Source: CAYVUV01 sp964455095 | GTDB lineage: Bacteria; Desulfobacterota; Binatia; HRBIN30; CADEER01 | Direction of reading: 5' to 3' | DNA: 64,000 nucleotides | Assembly: GCA_964455095.1 (NCBI GenBank) | Contig: CAYVUV010000356.1 | Span: 1 to 64,000 of the forward strand | Shown: piece after piece, positions 17,530 through 25,970 of the stretch | Layout: each line of letters opens with the position of its first letter | How positions within the stretch are numbered: the stretch's first letter is position 1 | Translations under genes and position numbers: made by a program | Notes under the pieces: generated by a model | The model's input: only the letters and a program-made list of their open reading frames with translations | Databases searched by the model: none | What the model was told of the DNA's origin: nothing

Positions 17530-19545
17530 ATGATTCGGCGCCGTGTGGGGAGTCGGGTGCTGGCGAAGCTGATTGTAGGGCTGGGGCTGGCGGCGCTGAT
17601 CGCCGTGGCCTACGGCGGCAGCCTGCGCAACGAGCTGGTGTTCGACGAGCTGATCTTCATGCAGCGCGACGCGCGCGTGCAGTCGCTCGACCGGATCGAC
17701 CGCATCTTCACCGAGGCGTTGTGGAGCACCGGCGAGGGCGACCGCAACATTCACCAGTACTACCGGCCGCTGCAGCTGCTGCCGCTGGCGCTCTCGCACG
17801 CGGCCTTCGGCACCGCGGCGTGGCCCAGTCACCTGCTGAATCTGCTCGTGCATCTCGGCAACTGCCTGCTGGCGCTGAGCATCTTTCGCATCCTGCTCGG
17901 CCGCCTGGAGCCCGCGGCGCTCGCTGCGGCATTGTTTGCCGTGCATCCGGGGTACTCGGAGGCGGTGCTGTGGGTGTCCGACATTGCCGGGCTCGGCGCG
18001 ACCTTCTGCACCCTCGCCGTCCTGCGCCTGCATCTGTCGCCGCGCCGCGGCCGCTGGTGGGCCTGGCTGCTGTCGCCGGCGCTCCTGCTCTGCGGGCTGT
18101 GGTTCAAGGAGTCGGGCATCCTGGCCGTGATTGTCGTCGCGTTGTACGACCTCGTCGCCGCGCCCAACCGCGGTTGGCGACGCGTCTGGCGCCAGCGCTG
18201 GCGCTACGCGGTCGTGGTCCCGCCGCTGGCGCTCTACGCCGCCTTGCGCCTGCACGCCCTCGGCGGCGCGCTGCCGGGCATGTACACCGTGCCGCTGAGC
18301 CGCGCCGAGATGCTGCTCAACGCGGTGGCCCTGGTGCCGAAGTTTGCCACCGCGTTTCTGTGGCCGTTGGCGCTGAACATGTACCACGACTTCGACCGGA
18401 TCCAGGGCGCGCTGAGCTGGCCGTTCGCCGCCGGCGCGGCGCTGCTGCTCGGGGCCGTCGGCCTGGCCTCGCTGTCATGGCGCGCCCACCGCGTCGCGGC
18501 GTTCGGCATCCTGTGGGCGCTCGCCGCCATGGCGCCGCACCTGCTCATCCGCTGGCCGCAGCTCAACGTGTTCGCCGAGCGCTACCTGTACCAGCCGGCG
18601 ATCGGGATCTTCCTCGTCATCGGCTACGCCTGCGCGCGCCTCTGGGAACGGCCGGAGCGCCGGCGCCGCCCGTGGCGCGTCGCGGCGGTGGCGGTGCTGC
18701 TGGTGTTGTTCATCGCCATCGACGCGCGGCGGACGCGCGACTGGCGCGACGAGGAGACGATCTACGGCGTGACCTTGACCCAGTCGGCGCGGGCCGAGCT
18801 GATCCGCACCAATCTCGCCGTGCGCTACCTCGACACCGGGCGCTACGACGAGGGCATCGCGCTGTTGCAGCAGGTGTTGGCGATCAACCCCGACTGGCAC
18901 GACACGCATCACAACCTCGGCCTGCTCTACCTGGCCAAGGGCGACGACGCACACGCCCTCGCGGCCTTCGAAGAGGCGCGCCGGCGCGACCCGTTCAAGG
19001 GCGCGACGCTGCTCAACCTGGGTTACCTGTACGACCGGGCCGGGCGGCGGGACGAGGCGGTCGGCACGTATCTGCGCTTGACGGAGGTCGAGCCCAGCAA
19101 TGCGGCGGCATGGTACAACCTCGCCGTCGTCGCACTGGAGGGCGGCCAACTCGGCAATGCGCGGCGGGCGGCCGAGCGGGTGCTGGCGCTGGTGCCCGGC
19201 GATGCCGACGCGCAGCGCATCGCGGCGCGCGCGGCGGTGCCGACCGCGCCGTCGCCGCGCGATCCCGAGCGCACCGCGCAGCGCTGCGCCGCGGCCAAGC
19301 GGCAATTCGACGCGGGCCAGCCGGCCGAAGCCATCGCGGCGCTAAAGGCCGCGGCGTGGCTCGACGAAGGCGCGGCGCTGCCGCATCACTACCTGGCCAA
19401 CATGTACTATCTGAACGGCCGCCTCGCCGAGGCGCTGCGCCATCAGCGCGAAGCCGTTGCGCTCGCGCCGGACGATGCGCTCTACCGGCGCAACCTGGAG
19501 GCGCTGGAAGCGGCGGCGCACGCCGCTGCGCCGCCCGCGCACTGA
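17530..19545 (+). CDS. TMTC-like membrane protein with C-terminal TPR repeats
   Basis: About 671 residues. The N-terminal 400 residues are a membrane domain with family-like motifs: YGGSLRNELVFDELIFMQ, YYRPLQLLPLALSHAAFG, HLLNLLVHLGNCLLAL and RYLYQPAIGIFLVIGY. This matches the GT-C fold of TMTC-type O-mannosyltransferases. The C-terminal 230 residues hold TPR units (AIALLQQVLAINPDWHDTHHNLGLLYLAKGDD and following). The last unit, ending APDDALYRRNLEALEA, is shared with the proteins at 12201 and 19600. ATG at 17530 is preferred because an in-frame ATG at 17404 would overlap the divergent neighbour's start. Probably glycosylates envelope proteins; inference. Confidence 0.78.
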   Translation: MIRRRVGSRVLAKLIVGLGLAALIAVAYGGSLRNELVFDELIFMQRDARVQSLDRIDRIFTEALWSTGEGDRNIHQYYRPLQLLPLALSHAAFGTAAWPSHLLNLLVHLGNCLLALSIFRILLGRLEPAALAAALFAVHPGYSEAVLWVSDIAGLGATFCTLAVLRLHLSPRRGRWWAWLLSPALLLCGLWFKESGILAVIVVALYDLVAAPNRGWRRVWRQRWRYAVVVPPLALYAALRLHALGGALPGMYTVPLSRAEMLLNAVALVPKFATAFLWPLALNMYHDFDRIQGALSWPFAAGAALLLGAVGLASLSWRAHRVAAFGILWALAAMAPHLLIRWPQLNVFAERYLYQPAIGIFLVIGYACARLWERPERRRRPWRVAAVAVLLVLFIAIDARRTRDWRDEETIYGVTLTQSARAELIRTNLAVRYLDTGRYDEGIALLQQVLAINPDWHDTHHNLGLLYLAKGDDAHALAAFEEARRRDPFKGATLLNLGYLYDRAGRRDEAVGTYLRLTEVEPSNAAAWYNLAVVALEGGQLGNARRAAERVLALVPGDADAQRIAARAAVPTAPSPRDPERTAQRCAAAKRQFDAGQPAEAIAALKAAAWLDEGAALPHHYLANMYYLNGRLAEALRHQREAVALAPDDALYRRNLEALEAAAHAAAPPAH

Positions 19546-19599
19546 AGCGCGCGGCGCGGTGCTTGACTCCGGCACGGAGTTCGTCCAAGCCCGAGCGAT

Positions 19600-21552
19600 A
19601 TGCGTTCTCTGCGCGCGCTGTCGCTGTTGCCGTTGGCCGTCCTGCTGATGCTGCCGCTCGGGTGCCAGTCCAAGCCCTCGGGCGGCAAGGTCATCGTTCT
19701 CGGCTTCGACGGGATGGACCCCGACATCGTCGATCGTCTGATGTCGGAGGGCAAGATGCCCAACTTCGGCAAGGTGCGGCAGGACGGCGCCTACGGCCGA
19801 CTGCTCAGCAGCAAGCCGATGTTGAGTCCGATCCTGTGGACCACGATGGCCACCGGCAAGACGGCGGATCAGCACCACATCGGGCACTTCGTCGCCGTCA
19901 ACGAGAAGAGCGGCGAGCAGCTCCCGGTGACCAGCCAGATGCGCAAGGTCAAAGCGATCTGGAACATCCTCTCCGACGCGGGCAAGCAAGTCGGCGTGGT
20001 GGGCTGGTGGGCGACCTGGCCGGCCGAGACGGTGAAGGGCAGCATTGTCAGCGACCACACCTGCTATCATTTTCTGTTCGAGGACGGCGCGACGGGCGGC
20101 GACGACAAGACCGGGACCGTCTCGCCGGCGTCGCTCGAGCCGAAGATCGCCCCGATGGTGCGCCGGCCGGGCGACCTGACGATGCAGGACGTGGCGCCGT
20201 ACGTGACGGTGAGTCAGGAAGAGTTCAACCGCCCGTTCCACTTCGATGACGACCTCAGCCACTTCAAGTGGGCGCTGGCGACGGCGGAGAGCTATCGCGG
20301 CATCGGCAAGTACCTGTGGCAGCAGCAGCGCCCCGATCTGCTGATGGTGTACATCGAAGGCACCGACTCGACGGCGCACCTCTTCGGCCATCTCTTTCGC
20401 GCCGAGGGTCTCGCCGGCGAGCTGGCGGCGCAGCAGCAGCGCTATGGGCATACGGTCGAGGAGATGTACAAGTACGCCGACCGCGTGCTCGGCGACTACC
20501 TGGCGCTGGTCGACTCCGACACGACGCTGATCGTGCTCTCCGACCACGGCTTCGAGCTCGGCGTGCTGCCCGACGATCCGAGCAAGACGCGCGACATGCG
20601 GCGCGTCAGCGAGCGCTACCACCGCATCGAAGGCATCCTGTACCTGTACGGCAACCACGTGATGCCGCACAGCCGCATCGACCAGCCGGCGCAGATCGAC
20701 CTCGTGCCGACGCTGCTGGCCCTGCAAGGGCTGTCGCCGGCGCGCGATATGGCCGGGCGCGTGTGGACCGAAGCGCTCGACATCGAAGCCCCGGCGCGCG
20801 CCATCGCCAGCTACGAGACCGGCCAGCAGGTCGCCGCCTCGGCCGCCGATCCGTCGGTCGATCCCGCCATCATGGAGCGGCTGCGCGCGCTCGGGTACCT
20901 CGACGCCGACTCGCCCAAGGGCGAGCGCAACCTGGCTGCCGTGCTGTTTCAGGAAGGCAAGTTCGCCGAGGCCGCCGCGGCCTACGAAAAACAGGTCGAG
21001 GCGAACCCCACGGACGGCGGCCTGCGCGCCAGCCTGGCCGGCGCGCTCGGCGCCCTGGGGCGTTACGACGAATCGCTGCAGCAGCTGAACAAGGCCATCG
21101 AGCTGGAGCCGCTCAATCCCGAGGCCTACCACAACCGCGGCGTGATCTATGAGAAGAAGGGTCAACCCGAAGCGGCGGCGACCGAGTACCGCGCGGCCCT
21201 GCGCTACAACCCGCAGTACGACCCGTCGCGCCAGGCATTGGAGCGCTTGACCGGATCGGCGCGCGTCAACGCGCCGGCCTCGGCGGTCGAACAGCAAGCC
21301 GCCGCCTTGGCGGAGAAAGCCAGCCAGTTCGCCCGCCGCGGCGACTACCAGGGCGCCATGGCGGCGCTCGACGAAGCGGAGAAGGTGGCGCCGCGCTACG
21401 CGCTCGTCTACCAGTACCGCGCCAACGTCGCCTTCCTCATGGGCGACCGCGCGCGGGCCATCGCGGCGCTGCGCCGCGCCCTCGAGATCGAACCCGACAA
21501 CGCCCTGTTCCGCACCAACCTGCAGCGCCTCGAGCAATCCGCCCCGCGCTGA
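19600..21552 (+). CDS. Alkaline phosphatase-fold phosphodiesterase with TPR tail (putative lipoprotein)
   Basis: 650 residues. The N-terminus has a signal with LPLGC (Cys22), a near-lipobox. The catalytic domain (about 30-400) is of the type I phosphodiesterase/nucleotide pyrophosphatase superfamily: VLGFDGMDPDIVDRLM (metal Asp), SPILWTTMATGK (Thr nucleophile region), YIEGTDSTAHLFGH and VLSDHGFELG (metal Asp/His). TPR repeats follow from about residue 440 (AAVLFQEGKFAEAAAAYEKQ), and the last unit ends EPDNALFRTNLQRLEQ, as in two glycosyltransferase-like proteins nearby. Family members hydrolyse phosphodiesters or transfer phospho-head groups. It follows the TMTC-like gene by 54 bases, so it may modify or recycle lipid-linked donors in the same pathway. 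Confidence 0.82.
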   Translation: MRSLRALSLLPLAVLLMLPLGCQSKPSGGKVIVLGFDGMDPDIVDRLMSEGKMPNFGKVRQDGAYGRLLSSKPMLSPILWTTMATGKTADQHHIGHFVAVNEKSGEQLPVTSQMRKVKAIWNILSDAGKQVGVVGWWATWPAETVKGSIVSDHTCYHFLFEDGATGGDDKTGTVSPASLEPKIAPMVRRPGDLTMQDVAPYVTVSQEEFNRPFHFDDDLSHFKWALATAESYRGIGKYLWQQQRPDLLMVYIEGTDSTAHLFGHLFRAEGLAGELAAQQQRYGHTVEEMYKYADRVLGDYLALVDSDTTLIVLSDHGFELGVLPDDPSKTRDMRRVSERYHRIEGILYLYGNHVMPHSRIDQPAQIDLVPTLLALQGLSPARDMAGRVWTEALDIEAPARAIASYETGQQVAASAADPSVDPAIMERLRALGYLDADSPKGERNLAAVLFQEGKFAEAAAAYEKQVEANPTDGGLRASLAGALGALGRYDESLQQLNKAIELEPLNPEAYHNRGVIYEKKGQPEAAATEYRAALRYNPQYDPSRQALERLTGSARVNAPASAVEQQAAALAEKASQFARRGDYQGAMAALDEAEKVAPRYALVYQYRANVAFLMGDRARAIAALRRALEIEPDNALFRTNLQRLEQSAPR

Positions 21553-21553
21553 A

Positions 21554-21583
21554 CGCTGCCACCGCGGCGCCGGCGCGGCAGCG
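21554..21583 (+). terminator. Hairpin after the phosphodiesterase gene
   Basis: CGCTGCC (21554-21560) pairs with GGCAGCG (21577-21583), and inner GC-rich bases can extend the stem. It starts two bases after the stop codon and is followed by TCACTTT, a weak T-rich run. It is a plausible intrinsic terminator separating the glycosylation cluster from the CHASE3 gene. Confidence 0.45.
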
Positions 21584-21610
21584 TCACTTTCCGGGCGCTA
21601 TTTGCGCTCC

Positions 21611-21672
21611 GCCACCCAGGTAACTCGGGCTGCGCGGCCCGATTCGCTTTGGGGGTGCGCCGGTCGGGTGGC
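21611..21672 (+). promoter_or_regulatory. Structured 5' leader of the CHASE3 gene
   Basis: GCCACCC (21611-21617) pairs with GGGTGGC (21666-21672), enclosing an inner hairpin TCGGGC/GCCCGA (21625-21630 and 21637-21642). The structure ends 37 bases before the ATG at 21710. The sequence does not match a riboswitch class I can name. It may be a regulatory RNA structure or simply a GC-rich repeat. Confidence 0.3.
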
Positions 21673-21709
21673 ATGGCAGGTGCTGTCAAAGGTGGTCAGG
21701 GAGAGTCCC

Positions 21710-22480
21710 ATGACCGTCCGAGAAACCGAGGTGACCGCCAGCTCGACCACGATGGGTGCATTCCCGTGGGGTCTCGACCAGCGTGCCGCGCGCGCGAAGG
21801 GAGTCGACCTCCTGCATCCCCTGCGGTTCGCCCAACGGCGCGCCGTCGTCCTGGGTCTCGCTGCCGGGCTGCTGGCACTCGGCCTGGTCGATGTCTTCGC
21901 CTACCGCAGCCTGGTCGGGTTCCTGCGGACCGCCGCACAAGTCGAGCATACCCACGCGGTGGTCGACCGTCTGGAACAAGTCTCCGCTGGCCTCAACGAG
22001 GTGCATGGCGGGGCGCGGAGTTTCGTGCTGACGGGACAGGACCGCGATCTCGTGGCATATCAATCCGGCCTGCGCGCGCTCGGCGAGCACATCGCGACGC
22101 TGCACCAGTTGACGAGTGACGACGCCCGCCAGCAGCAGCACCTCGATGCGCTGGTGCCGCTCATGGCCATCCACCTGCACGCCGTGCAGGAGAGTGTCGC
22201 CGTGCGCCGGGCACGCGGGTTCAGTGCCGCGCAGCACGTCGTGCTCACCGATCGCGGTGGCGGCGGGATCGACACCATCCGCGGCGCGATCAGCGAGATC
22301 TGGCGCGAGCAAAACCAGTTGCTCGCGCTCCGCGTCGCCGCCCGCGAGCTCACGGCACAGCACGCGATCTGGAGCGTGGTCGTTGCCAGCCTGCTGGCCG
22401 CGGTCCTGGTCGGCCTGGCGGCGTTCGCGATCCGACGCCATCCCGCCAGCATCGCGCAGCCGGCAAAGGCCGATCGCTAA
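21710..22480 (+). CDS. Orphan CHASE3-domain membrane sensor
   Basis: A 256-residue protein: cytoplasmic N-terminus, first transmembrane helix about 45-66 (VVLGLAAGLLALGLVDVFAY), a helical extracytoplasmic CHASE3 domain about 67-215, and a second helix about 222-243. CHASE3 markers are HAVVDRLEQVSAGLNEVHGGARSFVLTGQ and the later LTSDDARQQQHLDAL. In known proteins CHASE3 is followed by a histidine kinase, cyclase or chemotaxis output domain; here only about 12 residues (ending PAKADR) follow the second helix. ATG at 21710 was chosen for GGGAGAG just upstream. Either it signals through a partner or it is a degenerate receptor. Confidence 0.75.
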   Translation: MTVRETEVTASSTTMGAFPWGLDQRAARAKGVDLLHPLRFAQRRAVVLGLAAGLLALGLVDVFAYRSLVGFLRTAAQVEHTHAVVDRLEQVSAGLNEVHGGARSFVLTGQDRDLVAYQSGLRALGEHIATLHQLTSDDARQQQHLDALVPLMAIHLHAVQESVAVRRARGFSAAQHVVLTDRGGGGIDTIRGAISEIWREQNQLLALRVAARELTAQHAIWSVVVASLLAAVLVGLAAFAIRRHPASIAQPAKADR

Positions 22481-22588
22481 CCATCTCGATCCCTCACGTC
22501 GGCCCGGCGCGGCTGGCCGCGTTGTGGCGCATCTGATAGGCGAGGGGGCTGGAGACGGCGCCGGCCGCGCGCTGCAGAGAGGGTTGCT

Positions 22589-23743
22589 ATGGACTACTTC
22601 ACGCCGGATCAACGGGCATTCCAACAGACGATTCGCGACTTCTTCGAGAAGGAAGTGAACCCCCACGTCGACGAGTGGGAGAAGGCGCGCATCTTCCCCG
22701 CCCATCAGGTGTTCAAACGCTGCGGCGAGCTCGGCATGCTCGGCGTGTCGTACGATCCGCGCTACGGCGGTGCCGGGCTCGACTACTCGTGGACGGCGGC
22801 CTACGTCGAGGCGATGGCCGAGACCTGTCCGTGCAACGGCATCCCGATGGCCATCATGGTGCAGACCGACATGTGCACCCCGGCCCTGCACGACTTCGGC
22901 AGCGAGGCGCTGAAGGAGCGCTGGCTGCGGCCGTCGATTGCCGGCGAAGCGGTCGGCGCCATCGGCGTCACCGAGCCGGCGGCCGGCTCCGACGTCTTCT
23001 CGATCCAGACCACGGCGCGCCGCGACGGCGACTTCTACGTCATCAACGGGCGCAAGATCTTCATCACCAACGGCACGCAGGCCGACTACATCACCACGCT
23101 GGTGAAGACCAATGCCGCCGAAGGACACCACGGCTTCACGCTCGTCGTCGTGCCGACCGACACGCCCGGCTTCGGCGTCGCCAACAAGCTCGAGAAGGTC
23201 GGCAACCACAGCTCCGACACGGCCGAGCTGGTGTTCGAGGATGCCCGCGTGCCGGTTGCCAACCGCATCGGCGACGAGGGCATGGGGTTCATGTACCAGA
23301 TGAACCAGTTCCAGAAGGAGCGCATGGTGGCGGCGATCGCGGCCTGCGCCGGGGCGCAGAAGGTGCTCGAGCTGACCGTGCGCTACGTGAAAGAGCGCAA
23401 GGTGTTCGGCAAGCCGCTGGCGCTCAAGCAGCACGTCCAGTTCACGCTCGCCGAGCTGCAGACCGAGATCGAGATGCTGCGCCAGCTGAACCACCACTGC
23501 GTGCGCATGATCGTGGCGGGCGAGAACTCGACGCGCGAGACGTCGATGGCCAAGCTCGCCGCCGGCCGGCTGGTGCGCAAGGTGGCCGACTGGTGCGTGC
23601 AGTTCCACGGCGGCTACGGCTACATGGACGAGTACTACGTCTCGCGCTACTGGCGCGACTCGCGTCTGCTCAGCATCGGCGGCGGCGCCGACGAGGTAAT
23701 GCTGCAGATCATCGCCAAGCTCGAAGGCTACGCGGACGTCTGA
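22589..23743 (+). CDS. Acyl-CoA dehydrogenase
   Basis: A 384-residue flavoprotein oxidising acyl-CoA to enoyl-CoA. Family signs are GVTEPAAGSDVFSIQTTA (substrate/FAD loop, about 129-146), INGRKIFITNGTQADY, KVGNHSSDTAELVFEDARVP, and the C-terminal ISRYWRDSR-like segment VSRYWRDSRLLSIGGGADEVM. The YEGT glutamate of short/medium-chain enzymes is absent; the IGGGADE form is typical of subfamilies with the base placed elsewhere. Substrate length is uncertain. A GAGAGGG site precedes the ATG. Fourteen bases downstream is a PECR-like reductase, and a convergent operon carries an acyl-CoA ligase, so this is a fatty- or branched-acid degradation region. Confidence 0.92.
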   Translation: MDYFTPDQRAFQQTIRDFFEKEVNPHVDEWEKARIFPAHQVFKRCGELGMLGVSYDPRYGGAGLDYSWTAAYVEAMAETCPCNGIPMAIMVQTDMCTPALHDFGSEALKERWLRPSIAGEAVGAIGVTEPAAGSDVFSIQTTARRDGDFYVINGRKIFITNGTQADYITTLVKTNAAEGHHGFTLVVVPTDTPGFGVANKLEKVGNHSSDTAELVFEDARVPVANRIGDEGMGFMYQMNQFQKERMVAAIAACAGAQKVLELTVRYVKERKVFGKPLALKQHVQFTLAELQTEIEMLRQLNHHCVRMIVAGENSTRETSMAKLAAGRLVRKVADWCVQFHGGYGYMDEYYVSRYWRDSRLLSIGGGADEVMLQIIAKLEGYADV

Positions 23744-23757
23744 GGCAGGCGTCTCCC

Positions 23758-24555
23758 ATGCGCGTCTTCGCTCCTGATCTGTTGACCGGTCAGACGGCGC
23801 TGGTCACCGGCGGCGGCACCGGCCTCGGGCGCGTCATCGCGCAGACGCTGGCGGAGGCGGGGGCGGATCTGTTTCTCGCCGCGCGCAACGTCGAACGGCT
23901 CGAGCAGGCCGCGGCGGAGATTCGCGCCGCGACCGGCCGCCGCGTCGAGACCGGCTTCGTCAACATCCGCGACCGCCCGACCGTCGAAGCGCTCGGCGCG
24001 CGGGTGTGCGAAGTGCTCGGCCAGGTCGACATGCTGATCAACAACGCCGGCGGTCAGTTCGCCCAGCGCGCGCGTGATTTCACGCCCAAGGGCTGGCAGG
24101 CGGTGATCGAGACCAACCTCACCGGCACCTGGAACATGACGCAGGTGTTCGGCAACCAGATGCTCGACGGGCGCGGCGGCAGCATCACCAACATCATCGC
24201 CGTCATCGGCCGCGGCTTCCCCGGCATCGCGCACACGGCGGCGGCGCGCGCCGGCGTGCTCGAGCTGTCGCGCACGCTGGCCATCGAGTGGGGGCCGAAG
24301 GTGCGCGTCAACTGCCTGGCGCCCGGACCGATCCGCACCGAGGCCTTCGTCGAGACCTACGATCCGGAGATCGACAAGCTCTTCGAGGGCGCGCCGATGC
24401 CGCGCTTCGGCACGCGCGAGGAAGTCGCCAACGCCGCCGTCTTCCTCGCCTCGCCGGCCGCGAGCTTCATCACCGGTGAAGTCCTCTACGTCGCCGGCGG
24501 CCAGCAACTCTACGGCCGCAACCAGGCGCTGTTCGACGAGGTGTTGAAGGGGTGA
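23758..24555 (+). CDS. SDR-family reductase, trans-2-enoyl-CoA reductase (PECR)-like
   Basis: 265 residues. The N-terminal cofactor motif TGGGTGLG and the NNAG motif (about residue 98) mark a classical short-chain dehydrogenase. The usual Tyr-x-x-x-Lys pair is replaced: the aligned segment reads HTAAARAGVLELSRTLAIEW, with Thr and Arg in the two positions. The phrase HxxAARAGV-x-LSRTLAIEW, followed by VRVNCLAPGPI, is what peroxisomal trans-2-enoyl-CoA reductase and dienoyl-CoA reductase relatives show. Start ATG at 23758, fourteen bases after the acyl-CoA dehydrogenase; certainly the same transcript. It may reduce or isomerise enoyl-CoA intermediates. Exact reaction uncertain. Confidence 0.85.
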   Translation: MRVFAPDLLTGQTALVTGGGTGLGRVIAQTLAEAGADLFLAARNVERLEQAAAEIRAATGRRVETGFVNIRDRPTVEALGARVCEVLGQVDMLINNAGGQFAQRARDFTPKGWQAVIETNLTGTWNMTQVFGNQMLDGRGGSITNIIAVIGRGFPGIAHTAAARAGVLELSRTLAIEWGPKVRVNCLAPGPIRTEAFVETYDPEIDKLFEGAPMPRFGTREEVANAAVFLASPAASFITGEVLYVAGGQQLYGRNQALFDEVLKG

Positions 24556-24583
24556 GAAGACGCGGTGCGCTTCGCGTCGTCTC

Positions 24584-24696
24584 AATACCCCCCATCCAAA
24601 CCTTCCCCCGCAAGGGGGGAAGGCTTCAGAGCTCCTCCTCCCCTCCGCCTCCGGCCTCCTCCCCCTCGACGGGGGAGGATTGAGGTGGGGGTGATT
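24584..24696. repeat. Inverted paired-hairpin element (copy 2) between convergent genes
   Basis: Two hairpins, CCTTCCCCC/GGGGGAAGG (24601-24609 and 24615-24623) and TCCTCCCCC/GGGGGAGGA (24657-24665 and 24671-24679). The outer flanks AATACCCCCCA and TGGGGGTGATT are inverted relative to each other, giving the same architecture as 6946-7110 and 31748-31857. It sits between the convergent SDR and hydrolase genes, where it could act as a two-way terminator. Confidence 0.7.
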
Positions 24697-24719
24697 CGAT
24701 ATCGCCTCGACCGCTTGCC

Positions 24720-25460
24720 TCAGTCGGCGGGCAGCTCAGCTAGAAACCCCTCGACCAACGCGTTGAACCCCTCCGGGTCTTCGAGAAACAACCCGTGCCC
24801 GCGGCCGGGGACGATCTCGAGGCGCGAGCCGGCGATGCGGCGGCTGAGAATGACCGAGCCGCCGGCGCCGAGGAAGTCCTTCTCGCCGACGAGCACCAGC
24901 GCCGGACAGCGGATGGCATCGAGCCGCGGCGTGAGCGGCTCGCGCAGCAGGTTGCCCATGACGCGCGCGACCTTGGCGAACGCGACCGGGTCGACCGGCG
25001 CGTGGTCCTCGCGCGCGCTGCCGAGGCCGAGCCGCTTGCGCACCGGGTCCATGCCGCGCGTCTCGGCGATCTGCGCCAGGTCTTCGTAGAACTGGTGCGC
25101 GCGCTCGTTGCACTCGCTCGCCGTGCCGACGAGCACCAGGCCCGCGGTGCGCTGCGGGTAGTCGAGCGCGAACTGCATCGCCACGACACCGCCCGCCGAG
25201 TGCCCGACGATCACGGCGCGTTCGGTGCCGGTGATGTCGAGCACCTCGCGCAGGTCGGCGGCCAGGTCGGCGAGGCGATAGGCTCCGTCGGGGCTGCCCG
25301 ATTGGCCGTGCCCGCGCAGGTCCCAGGTGACGACGCGGTAGCGCTGCGCCAACGCTTCAACCTGCGCGCGCCAGGTCGCGCCACTGGCGGCGAGGCCGTG
25401 CGTGCAGACGACCGTCAGCGGACCGTTGCCGGCGACTTCGCAGTGCAGGGCGGCGCTCAC
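24720..25460 (-). CDS. Alpha/beta hydrolase
   Basis: A 246-residue alpha/beta hydrolase. The oxyanion region is CTHGLAASGATW, the nucleophile elbow is GHSAGG (Ser about 95), the acid is in VLVGEKDFL and the catalytic His is in GRGHGLFLEDP near the C-terminus. WDLRGHGQSG is a family hallmark. The GTG start overlaps the stop of the upstream JAMM protease gene by four bases (GTGA). It is the last gene of a leftward operon with acyl-CoA ligase, ketopantoate-reductase-like protein and JAMM protein. Substrate unknown; a lactone or ester hydrolase is likely. Confidence 0.87.
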   Translation of the reverse strand: MSAALHCEVAGNGPLTVVCTHGLAASGATWRAQVEALAQRYRVVTWDLRGHGQSGSPDGAYRLADLAADLREVLDITGTERAVIVGHSAGGVVAMQFALDYPQRTAGLVLVGTASECNERAHQFYEDLAQIAETRGMDPVRKRLGLGSAREDHAPVDPVAFAKVARVMGNLLREPLTPRLDAIRCPALVLVGEKDFLGAGGSVILSRRIAGSRLEIVPGRGHGLFLEDPEGFNALVEGFLAELPAD

Positions 25461-25927
25461 GACGCCGGTTCCACGCGCAGCTCGACCTCGACGAAGTCGC
25501 GCAGTGCACCGTCCCAGCGGAAGGCCTTGGCGTCCTTGACCTCGCGATCGATCACCGAGACGACGATCTGCGCCGCGTCGGGATAGCTCGGCTCGTCCCA
25601 CACCGTCGCCTGAGCGCGATCCTCAGCCGAGAAGTACGAAGCGTGCTGCGGGTGTGAGTGGTAGATGGCGCGGATCACCAGCCGGCCGCGGTCGTGGTCG
25701 ATCAACACCGGCGCCGCCTCGGGGCCCATCGTGTAGGCAGTCTCGGCCGTGCGCGGCACGCGCTCGGGATCCTCGGCGTGGCGTTGGTTCTGGATGTTGG
25801 TGACGCACACCACCTCGAGCGGCGCGGTGCCGCGCTGCACGACGAAGCCGCACGCCTCGTGCGGGAAGCCGCGCACGGCATCCTCCGCGATCCGATCGAA
25901 CAGAGCCTTCGGCAGAGTCAGCGACAT
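25457..25927 (-). CDS. JAB/JAMM-type metallopeptidase (MPN+)
   Basis: 156 residues. The JAMM zinc motif is intact: a glutamate early (HEACGF, about residue 25), then HSHPQHASYFSAED near residues 90-103, supplying the two His and the Asp in the H-x-H-P-x(n)-S-x-x-D form. Such bacterial proteins act on isopeptide or C-terminal tails of ubiquitin-like sulfur carriers, or on other small tags. No ThiS/MoaD-like protein is visible nearby. The ATG at 25927 is preferred over an in-frame TTG nine bases upstream. The stop overlaps the hydrolase GTG. Confidence 0.85.
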   Translation of the reverse strand: MSLTLPKALFDRIAEDAVRGFPHEACGFVVQRGTAPLEVVCVTNIQNQRHAEDPERVPRTAETAYTMGPEAAPVLIDHDRGRLVIRAIYHSHPQHASYFSAEDRAQATVWDEPSYPDAAQIVVSVIDREVKDAKAFRWDGALRDFVEVELRVEPAS

Positions 25928-25970
25928 GCAGCGCAACTAACGGCAGCGCGGCAAAAAAGGCAACTCCCCC

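Noticed and set aside
19342..21537. 731-codon leftward frame opposite the phosphodiesterase gene
   Set aside because: Looks hydrophilic and His/Arg/Val-rich without family motifs; it is the antisense shadow of a gene with obvious catalytic motifs.
21554..21700. Possible cyclic-di-GMP (GEMM) riboswitch before the CHASE3 gene
   Set aside because: Conserved GEMM core elements (GCAAAxCC and the AGGTAGC-GGGTTACCG pairing) are not present; reported only as an unnamed structured leader.
25457..25927. JAMM protease as part of a ubiquitin-like conjugation system
   Set aside because: No ThiS/MoaD/ubiquitin-like, E1-like or E2-like gene is adjacent. The operon partners are acyl-CoA and reductase enzymes.
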